A stretch of 39,533 nucleotides of DNA. It comes from an uncultured Gemmiger sp. (GTDB lineage: Bacteria; Bacillota; Clostridia; Oscillospirales; Ruminococcaceae). Under the pieces are notes generated by a model. It did not search any database, was not told the origin of the DNA, and was given only the letters and a program-made list of their open reading frames with translations. Below are positions 23,225 to 31,088 of the stretch, in pieces. The DNA lies in the NCBI GenBank assembly GCA_944388245.1, contig CALXIA010000018.1:1-39533 (forward strand). The letters run 5' to 3'. Position numbers and translations under genes: made by a program. The stretch's first letter is position 1; each line of letters begins with the position of its first letter.

Positions 23225-23548
23225 ATGAAAATGATCACCGCTATCGTCAACAAAGAGGATTCCCGCGCTGTGTGCAGCGAGCTTATCAAGGCCGGCTTCA
23301 GCGTCACCCGCCTGTCCACCACCGGCGGTTTCCTCATGGCGGGCAACATGACCCTTCTGATCGGCACCGACGACGAAAAGGTGGACGCCTGCATCGCCGT
23401 GATCGCCCGGTGCTGCAAGCAGCGCACCGAGGTGGTGCCCAGCACCGCCAGCTACGGCCTGGGCGTGGCCACCGCCTACCCGCTGGAGGTCACCGTGGGC
23501 GGCGCCACCGTGTTTGTCACCAACGTGGAGCGGTTTGAAAAACTGTGA
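23225..23548 (+). CDS. darA: cyclic-di-AMP receptor DarA/PstA
   Basis: PII-like protein (DUF970) that binds c-di-AMP. 107 residues, normal length. The family motifs are MKMITAIVNKEDSRAV at the N-terminus, FSVTRLSTTGGFLMAGNMTLLIG at about 25-47, and the C-terminal GGATVFVTNVERFEKL. In Bacillus (yaaQ) it also lies immediately before holB, as here, where its stop shares one base with the holB start (TGATG). A GCGCGGG/CCCGCGC hairpin lies in the short leader. Its downstream partner is not known. Confidence 0.95.
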   Translation: MKMITAIVNKEDSRAVCSELIKAGFSVTRLSTTGGFLMAGNMTLLIGTDDEKVDACIAVIARCCKQRTEVVPSTASYGLGVATAYPLEVTVGGATVFVTNVERFEKL

Positions 23549-24459
23549 TGCTGGCCCGTCTGGCGGGCAATGAACTGACCCGCCGCGCCCTGGCCGAGGC
23601 GCTGGCCGCCGGCCGGCTGGGGCACAGCGTGCTTCTGTGCGGGGAGGCCGGCTGCGGCGCCGGCTTCGCGGCCCGGTGCCTGGCCGCCGACTATCTGTAC
23701 CCGGAGGGCGGCCCCGCCGCCGAAGCGGTGCTGCGGGGTGAAAGCCCGGAATGCGCCGCGCTGCGGGGCGCGGGCAGCGGCGGCATCATCAAGGTGGAAC
23801 AGATCCGCGCCGCCCGCGCCGCCCTGTACGAGACCAGCCTCTCGGCGGCCGGGCGGGTGCAGATCGTGTACGGCGCCCACAAGATGAACCCGGCCAGCGC
23901 CAACGCCCTGCTCAAGATCCTGGAGGAACCCCCGCCCGGGGTGCTGTTTATCCTGACGGCGCCCGGGGCGGGTTCCGTGCTGCCCACCATCCGCAGCCGG
24001 TGCCGGCTGTACACCATCGCGCCGCTGCCCGAAGCGGACTGCGCCGCTTTGCTGTGCCGGCAGATCCCCGCCTGCAGCGAACCCCACGCCCGGGACCTGG
24101 CCCGCGCTTTTGGCGGCCGGGCGGGCGCGGCGCTGGCGCTGCTGCAAAACCCCGACGGGGACGCGCTGCTGCGCGAAGCCCGGGAGCTGGCCGCGGCGGC
24201 CGCCGCCCGGGACCGGTACGGCGCCATGCGGGTGCTGGCGGCGGTGGAAAAGGACAAGACCCGCGCCGCCCGGCTGATCGAACTGCTGCGCAGTTTGTGC
24301 GGGGCCTGGATGCGCGCCCCCGCCCCGGAGGACCCCCTGCCCCCCGCCCGGGCGGCCCACGCGGCCCGGCAGGCGGGCCGTGCCCTGGCGGCGCTGGAGG
24401 CCAACGCCAACGCCAGACTGGCCCTCACCGCCCTGGCCCTGCGCCTGTGTCGTGTATAA
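23548..24459 (+). CDS. holB: DNA polymerase III delta' subunit
   Basis: Clamp-loader subunit. 303 residues: LGHSVLLCGEAGCGAGFAA at about 25-43 aligns with the P-loop, but the Lys-Ser/Thr is missing, so it should not hydrolyse ATP, as is usual for delta'. The motif KMNPASANALLKILEEPPPGVLFIL at about 112-136 and the arginine-finger SRC motif IRSRCRLY at about 150 are conserved. The zinc-binding cysteines of longer homologues are only partly present. It is translationally coupled to darA and followed after 223 bases by ricT. Confidence 0.92.
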   Translation: MLARLAGNELTRRALAEALAAGRLGHSVLLCGEAGCGAGFAARCLAADYLYPEGGPAAEAVLRGESPECAALRGAGSGGIIKVEQIRAARAALYETSLSAAGRVQIVYGAHKMNPASANALLKILEEPPPGVLFILTAPGAGSVLPTIRSRCRLYTIAPLPEADCAALLCRQIPACSEPHARDLARAFGGRAGAALALLQNPDGDALLREARELAAAAAARDRYGAMRVLAAVEKDKTRAARLIELLRSLCGAWMRAPAPEDPLPPARAAHAARQAGRALAALEANANARLALTALALRLCRV

Positions 24460-24520
24460 AATACCCGTAATATACAGAATGTATGAAACGTGCGGCCTGT
24501 CCCACATGCGCAAAGGCCAA

Positions 24521-24592
24521 AATACTTTCTCCCGAGGGCCGAGCATTCGGCCCGACAAAGGGGGCATGGGGGTCTATGACCCCCATATTGGC
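24521..24592. repeat. family A element, copy 6 (right half)
   Basis: CTTTCTCCCGAGGGCCGAGCATTCGGCCC followed by ATGGGGGTC tat GACCCCCAT and ATTGGC: the right half, or the left half inverted, of family A without the terminator hairpin. The stem GGGGGTC/GACCCCC differs from all other copies with pairing kept. It lies between holB and ricT, in the same transcriptional direction, and lacks the terminator. Confidence 0.8.
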
Positions 24593-24682
24593 TGTTCTAA
24601 CCTTATCAAACTCCGGCCCAACCCACTGCCGCGCGGGCCGGGATGTGACGCCCAATGCTTGCGGCAGAGAAAAAGGAATGGT

Positions 24683-25528
24683 ATGAAGAAGATCGTATCG
24701 GTGCGGTTCAAGCCGGCCGGAAAAGCCTACTATTTTGACCCGGCGGAGATGGAGTTTCAGCCGGGGGACTATGTGATCGTGGAGACGGCCCGGGGCGCGG
24801 AGTGCGGTGAAGTGGTGCCGGGCCCGGCGGAACTGCCGGACAGCCAGATCCCGCGGGAGCTGAAGAAGGTGCTGCGGGCGGCGGACAGCCTGGACATCCG
24901 GGCCATGAAACAGAACCGGGCGGATGAGAAGAAGGCCTTCACCATCTGCCAGGAGCGGATCGCCCGCCACGGCCTGGAGATGAAGCTGGTGGACGCGGAA
25001 TACAACCTGGACCGGAGCAAGATCCTGTTCTACTTCACGGCCGACGGCCGGGTGGATTTCCGGGACCTGGTCAAGGACCTGGCGGGTGTGTTCCACACCC
25101 GGATCGAGCTGCGGCAGATCGGCGTGCGGGACGAGAGCAAGATGCTGGGCGGGATCGGCATCTGCGGGCAGCCCTTCTGCTGCAGCCGGTTTTTGCGGGA
25201 TTTCCAGCCGGTGAGCATCAAGATGGCCAAGGAGCAGGGTTTGAGTTTGAACCCCACCAAGATCAGCGGCTGCTGCGGGCGGCTGATGTGCTGCCTGGCC
25301 TACGAGCAGAAAAGCTACGAATACCTGAACAGCATCACCCCCATGAACGGCAGCATTGTGCGCACCCCGGACGGGGAGGGCATGGTGGTGGAGGCCAATC
25401 CGGTGTCCGGCATGCTCAAGGTCCGGGCCGAGGGCAGCAGCCTGGCCCCCCGCTGGTACAAGCGCAGCGAGTGCGTCTACCTGCGCGGCGGCAAGCGCCC
25501 GCCCAAGGTGGCCGATCCCAAGGAATAA
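24683..25528 (+). CDS. ricT: RicT (YaaT), PSP1-domain iron-sulfur protein
   Basis: Subunit of the RicA-RicF-RicT (Y) complex, which in Bacillus stimulates RNase Y cleavage, sporulation and competence. 281 residues; the PSP1 domain covers about 55-140. The cysteine-rich segments CGQPFCCSRF at about 168-177 and CCGRLMCCLAYE at about 197-208 match those that hold a 4Fe-4S cluster in RicT. The ATG at 24683 follows AAAAGGAA. In Bacillus it is also close to holB and darA. The gene ends just before a shared bidirectional terminator. Confidence 0.93.
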   Translation: MKKIVSVRFKPAGKAYYFDPAEMEFQPGDYVIVETARGAECGEVVPGPAELPDSQIPRELKKVLRAADSLDIRAMKQNRADEKKAFTICQERIARHGLEMKLVDAEYNLDRSKILFYFTADGRVDFRDLVKDLAGVFHTRIELRQIGVRDESKMLGGIGICGQPFCCSRFLRDFQPVSIKMAKEQGLSLNPTKISGCCGRLMCCLAYEQKSYEYLNSITPMNGSIVRTPDGEGMVVEANPVSGMLKVRAEGSSLAPRWYKRSECVYLRGGKRPPKVADPKE

Positions 25529-25532
25529 CGGC

Positions 25533-25575
25533 AAGGCCCGCGCGGACGAGGTTCGTCCGCGCGGGCCTTGTTCAT
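25533..25575. terminator. bidirectional terminator identical to the family A centre
   Basis: AAGGCCCGCGCGGAC/GTCCGCGCGGGCCTT, a 15-base perfect stem between the convergent ricT and aroE-aroK genes. It is the central module of family A without any side hairpins. Confidence 0.88.
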
Positions 25576-25583
25576 TTCTCTGT

Positions 25584-26846
25584 TTACAATACCCCGGCGT
25601 CCAGGGCGTTTTCAAAGGCGGCCAGCACGTCCCGGCGGGCCAGGCTGGGCGGGCCGCCGGTGTTGAAGACGGTGCGGTGGGCCGCCGCCTCGTAGAGGGG
25701 CGCGCGGACGGCGAGCATCCGTTCCAGCGCTTCCCGGCTGGAACTCAGGGGCCGGTTGCCGCCCACCGCCAGCTGGTCCAGCGCCCGCTGCAGGCAGACG
25801 ATCACCCCGTTCTGACGCAGCGCCCGGGGGTTTTCCGGCCGCAGCACCACCCCGCCGCCGGTGGCGATCACCAGACCGGTGCGGGCGCCCAGGGATTCGG
25901 CCACCCGGCTCTCCCGGGCCCGGAAACCGTCCTCCCCTTCCCGGGAAAAGATCTCCGGGATGGGCATGCCGGCCTCCTTCTCGATCTCGGCGTCCATGTC
26001 CACGAACTCCCGGCCCAGGGCCTGGGCCGCCAGACGGCCGATGCGGGTCTTGCCGGTGCCGGGCATCCCGATCAGCACCAGGTTGGCCAGCCGGCCCAGC
26101 AGGGTCCGGTGCACCCGGTCGATCTCCTCGTCCGGGATGGTGCGGCCGGTGAACCGCTCGGAGGCGTATTTCGCCTGCCCCACCAGCATGGCCAGCCCGT
26201 TCACCGCCGGCAGACCCCGCTGTTTGGCCTGCCAGAGAAGCCGGGTCTCCAGGGGATTGTACACCGCGTCGAACACCGATTCCAGCGCCGGCCATGCCGA
26301 CAGGTCCACCAGGCACTCCCCGTTGTGGGGCCACATGCCGGCGGGGCTGGCGTTCAGGATCACCTGCACGTCGGCGCGGCGGGCGGCCTCGGCGTAGGTC
26401 AGAACACCGTCGCCGCCGCTGCGCCCGGCCACCAGGATCTCTTTGGCGCCCTCGTCCCGGGCGATGGCGGTGAAGGTGCGGCGGGTGCCGCCGGTGCCCA
26501 GGATCAGCACCACCCGGCCCGCCAGGGTCACCCCGCCCCGGCGCATGGCACGGGCGGCGCCGGCGTAGTCGGTGTTGTAGCCGGCCAGCACGCCGTTCCG
26601 GTTCACGATGGTGTTCACCGCGCCGATGGCCTTCGCCGCCGGGTCCAGGTAGGTGCAGGCCGGCATCACCGCCTGTTTGTAGGGAATGGTCACGTTGATG
26701 GCCTTGAACTCCCGCTTGCGCAAAAACTCTGCCAGCGCGGCCTCGTCGGGGATCTCCCGCAGCTGGTAGCGGTACCCGCCCAGTTCCTCGTGGATGGGGG
26801 CGGAAAAGCTGTGCCCCAGTTTTTTGCCGATCAGTCCGTAATCCAT
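25584..26846 (-). CDS. bifunctional shikimate dehydrogenase / shikimate kinase
   Basis: 420-residue fusion of two consecutive shikimate-pathway steps. Residues 1-265 are AroE: YGLIGKKLGHSFSAPIH, the catalytic lysine in INVTIPYKQAV at about 57, GAVNTIV, NTDYAGA and the NADP-binding GTGGTRRTF. Residues 270-420 are AroK: Walker A LIGMPGTGKTRIG, then DMDAEIEKEAGMPIPEIF, REGEDGFRARE and ATGGGVVLR. So it makes shikimate 3-phosphate from 3-dehydroshikimate. AAAGGAGG precedes the ATG at 26846. It is probably cotranscribed with the acetyltransferase gene 25 bases upstream. No other aro gene is nearby. Confidence 0.93.
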   Translation of the reverse strand: MDYGLIGKKLGHSFSAPIHEELGGYRYQLREIPDEAALAEFLRKREFKAINVTIPYKQAVMPACTYLDPAAKAIGAVNTIVNRNGVLAGYNTDYAGAARAMRRGGVTLAGRVVLILGTGGTRRTFTAIARDEGAKEILVAGRSGGDGVLTYAEAARRADVQVILNASPAGMWPHNGECLVDLSAWPALESVFDAVYNPLETRLLWQAKQRGLPAVNGLAMLVGQAKYASERFTGRTIPDEEIDRVHRTLLGRLANLVLIGMPGTGKTRIGRLAAQALGREFVDMDAEIEKEAGMPIPEIFSREGEDGFRARESRVAESLGARTGLVIATGGGVVLRPENPRALRQNGVIVCLQRALDQLAVGGNRPLSSSREALERMLAVRAPLYEAAAHRTVFNTGGPPSLARRDVLAAFENALDAGVL

Positions 26847-26871
26847 GGCGTCCTCCTTTGGGGTGTGGGGA

Positions 26872-27354
26872 TCAGAATTCCAGCAGCATGTCGTACCAGA
26901 CCGCGCCCCCGTGCTGCGAGGCGGACAGGCCCAGCAGCCGGTACCCGAACTTCTCATAGTAGGGGATCAGCGCCTGTTTGCAGGTCAGGGCCGCGCCCCG
27001 GCGGCCCTCGGCGCGGGCGGCGTCCAGCAGCGCGTTCATCAGCGCGGCGGCCACACCCCGGCGCCGGTAGTCGGGCAGGGTGTTCAGCCCGTACACCGCC
27101 TGCCAGGCCCCCAGGGGCCGGTGCAGCGACGGGTCCGCGAACATATCGTCGGTCAGGGTGGGCCGGTCGATCACCGCCCCGTCAATGAAGCCGATCACCC
27201 GGCCGTCCTCCTCGGCCAGAAAAAACTTGTCCGGGAATACCGCCAGCCGGGCCGCGATCTGGGGTTCGGTGGCCGCCTCCGCGGCCGGAAAACAGGCCGC
27301 TTCCACAGCGGCCAGCGCCGCCGCGTCGGCGGCGGTCGCGTTGCGAATGGTCAT
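26872..27354 (-). CDS. GNAT-family N-acetyltransferase
   Basis: 160 residues of the GNAT fold. The acetyl-CoA-binding motif A is NTLPDYRRRGVAAALMNALL at about residues 92-111, and the C-terminal YYEKFGYRLLG fits motif B. The substrate is unknown. The start at 27354 has an AAAGGAGAG site. It is first in an operon with aroE-aroK; the shared promoter does not prove shared function. Confidence 0.88.
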   Translation of the reverse strand: MTIRNATAADAAALAAVEAACFPAAEAATEPQIAARLAVFPDKFFLAEEDGRVIGFIDGAVIDRPTLTDDMFADPSLHRPLGAWQAVYGLNTLPDYRRRGVAAALMNALLDAARAEGRRGAALTCKQALIPYYEKFGYRLLGLSASQHGGAVWYDMLLEF

Positions 27355-27450
27355 ACTTGTCCTCTCTCTCCTTTGGCGGCGGACCTGTTCCCTTCGCCGG
27401 GCCCTGCAGCCCGGCCGCCCGCCTGTTTTTGGTATGCAAAATACCCGATT

Positions 27451-27479
27451 AGTATAACACGTTTTCCCCCCGCGCGCAA
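27451..27479 (-). promoter_or_regulatory. promoter of GNAT-aroEK operon
   Basis: Reading leftward, TTGCGC (27479-27474), 17-base spacer and TATACT (27456-27451), just inside the end of family A copy 8. Confidence 0.65.
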
Positions 27480-27488
27480 ATGGACTGA

Positions 27489-27704
27489 GCCAATCTGGGG
27501 GAGTTAAGCCGATCTGGGGGACCAGTCCCCCAGCCCCCCATTTATCGGGCCGAATCCTCGGCCCTCGGGATATTGCATCAATAAAGGCCCGCGCAGACCG
27601 AAAACCGTCCGCGCGGGCCTTACCTTCTATAATACCCCATGGCCGAAGAGATTCGGCCATGTGTTCCGGGGGGTATGGGGGGATAGGTTCTATCCCCCCA
27701 TATT
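27489..27704. repeat. family A palindromic element, copy 8 (full, duplicated head)
   Basis: Starts GCCAATCTGGGGGA, followed by a second head GCCGATCTGGGGGA at 27508. Modules: TCTGGGGGAC/GTCCCCCAG; GGGCCGA/TCGGCCC; terminator AGGCCCGCGC/GCGCGGGCCT; ATGGCCGA/TCGGCCAT; TATGGGGGGATA/TATCCCCCCATA. The GGGCCGA stem is one pair shorter than in copy 1, and the loss affects both sides. It ends 8 bases before the stop codon of the FAD dehydrogenase and can terminate its leftward transcript. Confidence 0.88.
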
Positions 27705-27712
27705 TTCCCCGC

Positions 27713-29107
27713 TTACCGCACGCCCATGAGTTTGCGGGCCATGAGCACCCCCATGACGCTGGCCATCATGAGGCCGCGGGTCCAGCCGGAGGAATCGCCC
27801 AGGCAATAGAGATTGGCGATGCTGGTATGGAGATCGGCGTCCATGTTGACCCGGTTGGAATAGAACTTCAGTTCCGGGCTGTAGAGCAGGGTCTCGGTGC
27901 TGGCGAAACCCGGCACCACCTGGTCCACCATCTGGATAAACCCGATGATGTTGGTCATGGCCCGGTAGGGCATGGCGGCGGTGATATCGCCGGCCACCGC
28001 GTCCTTGAGGGTGGGCCGCACGTTGCTGAAAGCCAGCTCCTTCTGCCAGGTGCGCTTGCCGTCCAGAATATCCCCGAACCGCTGCACCAGGATATGCCCG
28101 GCGCCCAGCATGTTGGTCACCTCACCGATCTTCTGGGCATAGGCGATGGGCTGGTTGAAGGGCTCGGTGAAATTGTGGCTGCACAGGATGGCCACGTTGG
28201 TGTTGGGGCTCTTCTTCTCCTTGTAGCTGTGTCCGTTCACCACCGCCAGGTCGTTGTCGTAGTTCTCCTGGCTCACAAACCCGCCCGGGTTCTGGCAGAA
28301 GGTGCGCACCTTGTTCTTGAACGGCCGCGGATACCCGATCAGCTTGCTCTCATAGAGCACCTTGTTCACCTGCTCCATCACCTCGTTGCGGCACTCCACC
28401 CGCACGCCGATATCCACCGTGCCGGGCTTGTGGTCGATGTGATGTTCCGCGCACAGGGCCTCCAGCCAGTCCGCGCCGCGCCGCCCGGTGGCCACCACGA
28501 TGGTGCGGCCCGCGATCTCGGTCTCCCTGCCGCCCTCGGCCACGATCACGCCGGTGCAGGCCCCGTCCTTGAGCACCAGGTTGCGGCACTCCACCCCGAA
28601 CCGGATCTCCACCCCGTGCTCCAGCAGATACTGCTGCAGCGCGTAGTACAGCTGCTGGGCCTTCTCGGTGCCCAGATGCCGCACCGGGCAATCCACCAGC
28701 TTCAGCCCCGCCTGGATCGCCCGCTTGCGGATATCCTTCACCTTGTCGCTGTGATCCACGCCCTCCACGTGCTCGTCCGCGCCGAACTCCAGGTAAATGC
28801 TGTCGGTATAATCGATCAGCTCCTGGGCGTAAAACTCCCCGATCAGGCTGGGCAGATCCCCGCCCACCTCGTGGTTCAGGCTCAGTTTCCCGTCCGAAAA
28901 CGCCCCCGCCCCCGAAAACCCGGTGGTGATGTGGCAGTAGGGCTTGCAGTTCATGCAGCGGCCGGTCTCCGCCTTGGGACAATGGCGCTTTTCCACCGGC
29001 CGCCCTTTCTCCAGCAGCAGGATCTTGTGACGGCTGCCCTTGCGCAGCAGTTCCAGCGCGGTAAAGATGCCGGCCGGGCCGGCGCCAACGATCACAACGT
29101 CATACAT
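27713..29107 (-). CDS. FAD-dependent dehydrogenase (COG2509-type)
   Basis: 464 residues. The N-terminal Rossmann FAD-binding motif is VVIVGAGPAGIFTALEL at residues 4-20. The segment CMNCKPYCHITTGFSGAGAFSDGKL at about 51-75, the second dinucleotide site VVATGRRGADWL and the C-terminal YCLGDSSGWTRGLMMASVMG place it in the group of uncharacterised FAD-dependent dehydrogenases related to geranylgeranyl reductase-like and GidA-like proteins. The cysteine pair near residue 51 may be redox active or metal binding. Its substrate is unknown. It has its own promoter and a leader with a terminator-like hairpin. Confidence 0.88.
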   Translation of the reverse strand: MYDVVIVGAGPAGIFTALELLRKGSRHKILLLEKGRPVEKRHCPKAETGRCMNCKPYCHITTGFSGAGAFSDGKLSLNHEVGGDLPSLIGEFYAQELIDYTDSIYLEFGADEHVEGVDHSDKVKDIRKRAIQAGLKLVDCPVRHLGTEKAQQLYYALQQYLLEHGVEIRFGVECRNLVLKDGACTGVIVAEGGRETEIAGRTIVVATGRRGADWLEALCAEHHIDHKPGTVDIGVRVECRNEVMEQVNKVLYESKLIGYPRPFKNKVRTFCQNPGGFVSQENYDNDLAVVNGHSYKEKKSPNTNVAILCSHNFTEPFNQPIAYAQKIGEVTNMLGAGHILVQRFGDILDGKRTWQKELAFSNVRPTLKDAVAGDITAAMPYRAMTNIIGFIQMVDQVVPGFASTETLLYSPELKFYSNRVNMDADLHTSIANLYCLGDSSGWTRGLMMASVMGVLMARKLMGVR

Positions 29108-29220
29108 AGGTGCATATCCTCCTGCAAAATCTGGTTTTACGCAGCAAAAAACCAGCTGCCGCGTAAGGCTCGCCCGAACCCGGACGGCGGCCCGGCGGCG
29201 GGCAGCTGGTTACAAAGCCA
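29108..29220 (-). promoter_or_regulatory. attenuator-like leader of the FAD dehydrogenase gene
   Basis: Reading leftward from the promoter, AACCAGCTGCC (29213-29203) pairs with GGCAGCTGGTT (29159-29149), immediately followed by TTTTT: an intrinsic terminator upstream of the start codon. An alternative pairing, TTACGC...GCAGC with GCTGCGTAA just after the T-run, would break the terminator stem. This is the arrangement of a terminator/antiterminator switch. No known riboswitch or T-box core was recognised. Confidence 0.5.
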
Positions 29221-29226
29221 TAGGAG

Positions 29227-29255
29227 TTTATAGCACACACAGGCGCAAAAGTCAA
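29227..29255 (-). promoter_or_regulatory. promoter of the FAD dehydrogenase gene
   Basis: TTGACT (29255-29250), 17-base spacer, TATAAA (29232-29227), reading leftward; about 120 bases before the start codon. Confidence 0.8.
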
Positions 29256-29319
29256 GTGTTTTTGTGCACAAAGGCAAAAATTCACAGAATAAGTACGACT
29301 TTTGCGGTTTTCCACAGCA

Positions 29320-30258
29320 TCACAGCTGCGGGCCGGCCCCCTGCAAGGGACGGATCACGCCGGCCTCCCGGCTGGCGCGCAGCCCGGCCATGACGGTGGG
29401 CACCATGCCCAGCAGCAAAAACAGGTACAGCATCACCAAATTGCCCCAGTAGACCGAGCCCTCGATGGCCTCCATCTCCAGCAGCGCCCCCACCGAGCGG
29501 AACCCAGTGAACACGTCGGTGCCCAGTTCCCGGGCGATGACGATGGCCCAGTCCAGCCGGTCGGCCACGTAGGTCATGAGCAGCATGATGACCACGCTGA
29601 TGGCGGCCCCCTTGCCGGAGAGCCGGCCGCCCAGCATCTCGTAGCCCTTGATGGCGCAGACCCCCATCACCAGGCCGGAGATCGCCGCCACATACCCCAG
29701 TTGGCTGAGCAGAATGATGCAGACCGCCCCCGCCAGGCTGCCGATCAGCGCGCCCACCGCGCCGGCCACCGGGTTTTCGGGCTTGGCGGGCTGGGTAGCC
29801 TGCTGCTGCTGCATCCCGGCCAGGCAGCTGGGGCACAGATGCAGATACCGCCCGCCCGCAAAGCATCCCTGGGTCGCGCCCGGCGCGCCGCAGGCCTGGC
29901 AGATGGTTTCAAATCCCGCCTGCTGCAAAAACTGGGTGAAATCCTCCAGCAGGGTGTTCAGCGCGTCCGGCTTGATGCCGTTGCGCAGGCTCAGGGTCAC
30001 CAGCCGGCCCTGCTGGGTCAGACCGTTGCAGTCCTTGCGCCCTTTGCGGAACTGCTTGCTCTCGGCCCCGGAAAGCGGCCCGGCCGCCCGCTGCACCGAC
30101 ACGGTGCACACCATCGCACCCGGCGCCGAGGCCTTGGGCGGGTACACCAGCAGATCGAACCCGTTCCGGCTGCCGAACAGCGCCGGGTATTCCGCGTCCA
30201 GCGTCAGCCCGGCGGTCTCCACAAAGCCGCTGTAATACTTTTGCCAACGATTTGCCAT
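29320..30258 (-). CDS. zinc-ribbon-containing membrane protein of unknown function
   Basis: 312 residues. The N-terminal 140 residues are soluble (NGFDLLVYPPKASAPG, GRLVTLSLRNGIKPDALNTLL). A zinc-ribbon-like pair follows, CQACG at about 144 and CPSCL at about 167, then four hydrophobic segments at about 190-295, including AVGALIGSLAGAVCIILLSQLG and LVMLYLFLLLGMVPTVMAG. The region between the last two carries ELGTDVFTGF. The similar motif ELGTDLFTGYHF occurs in the neighbouring ABC membrane protein, which may be chance or a shared fold. I do not recognise the family. The ATG at 30258 follows AGAGAGGG. Confidence 0.7.
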   Translation of the reverse strand: MANRWQKYYSGFVETAGLTLDAEYPALFGSRNGFDLLVYPPKASAPGAMVCTVSVQRAAGPLSGAESKQFRKGRKDCNGLTQQGRLVTLSLRNGIKPDALNTLLEDFTQFLQQAGFETICQACGAPGATQGCFAGGRYLHLCPSCLAGMQQQQATQPAKPENPVAGAVGALIGSLAGAVCIILLSQLGYVAAISGLVMGVCAIKGYEMLGGRLSGKGAAISVVIMLLMTYVADRLDWAIVIARELGTDVFTGFRSVGALLEMEAIEGSVYWGNLVMLYLFLLLGMVPTVMAGLRASREAGVIRPLQGAGPQL

Positions 30259-30361
30259 ACACAATCCCTCTCTTGTCATAGTTCTTCGGGCCGGCAGCCC
30301 GATGTTACCAGTATAGCATATTTTGACAGGAACTGTGTAAAATTTGCAAAATATTTGGGTT

Positions 30362-31072
30362 TCAGCCTCCGCCGCCGGCGGCGGGCAGCCGCAGCAGCCA
30401 CCAGGCGCACAGCCCCAGGTAGACCAGCGCCGCCGCCGTGCCCACAAGCCCCAGCCCCAGGGGATTGGCCGCCATAAAGGGGCCAAAGATCCCGCCGAAC
30501 AGCCGGGCCAGCTGCTCATCAAACAGCACCACCGCCATCCAGACGCACCACAGCGTCCAGCCGGCCTTGCCGCCAAACCGCAGCAGCAGCGCGCCCATGC
30601 CGTAGCAGAGCACCAGCGGCCCGGCCAGCAGCCCGGCCAGCAGCGCCGGGCTCATCAGGCTCCAGATGGAGAACACCAGCTCCATCCCCCGGGGCTGCCA
30701 CAGCAGACGGTAGATCCCCTCGCTCACCCCGGCCAGCGCCAGGGCCAGCCCGGTGGGGGCAAGGGTGTGCAGCAGGCAGACGGCCAGCTCCCCCGCCAGC
30801 ATCCCCCGGCGGGTGGCCCCCATCCGCAGCCCCCGGCGGAAGTCGATCAAGAACCGGGCTATATTGATAAAGGTCATCAGCACCGCCGTGAAGATCACCG
30901 CCAGCAGCCCGGCGAAGCCCACCGTGCCGCCGGGATCGCCCCGGTAAAAATGGTATCCGGTGAACAGATCGGTGCCCAGTTCGGCCAGCAGCCAGACCCC
31001 GGCCACCGCGGCCAGCTCCAGCCACAGATCCCGCAGGCTGATGGCCACGCAGGCTTTGATGGTTCGCAGCAT
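30362..31072 (-). CDS. ABC-transporter-associated membrane protein 2
   Basis: 236 residues with about six hydrophobic segments (WLELAAVAGVWLLAELG, GFAGLLAVIFTAVLMTFI, LALALAGV, ALLAGLLAGPLVLCYGMG and others) and no soluble domain. It is the last gene of the gntR-ATPase-membrane-membrane operon, 16 bases after the previous gene with an AAGGAGG site, so it is probably a permease half. The start MLRTIKAC was chosen for this ribosome site. Substrate unknown. Confidence 0.78.
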   Translation of the reverse strand: MLRTIKACVAISLRDLWLELAAVAGVWLLAELGTDLFTGYHFYRGDPGGTVGFAGLLAVIFTAVLMTFINIARFLIDFRRGLRMGATRRGMLAGELAVCLLHTLAPTGLALALAGVSEGIYRLLWQPRGMELVFSIWSLMSPALLAGLLAGPLVLCYGMGALLLRFGGKAGWTLWCVWMAVVLFDEQLARLFGGIFGPFMAANPLGLGLVGTAAALVYLGLCAWWLLRLPAAGGGG

Positions 31073-31088
31073 CAAAACTCCCTCCTTG

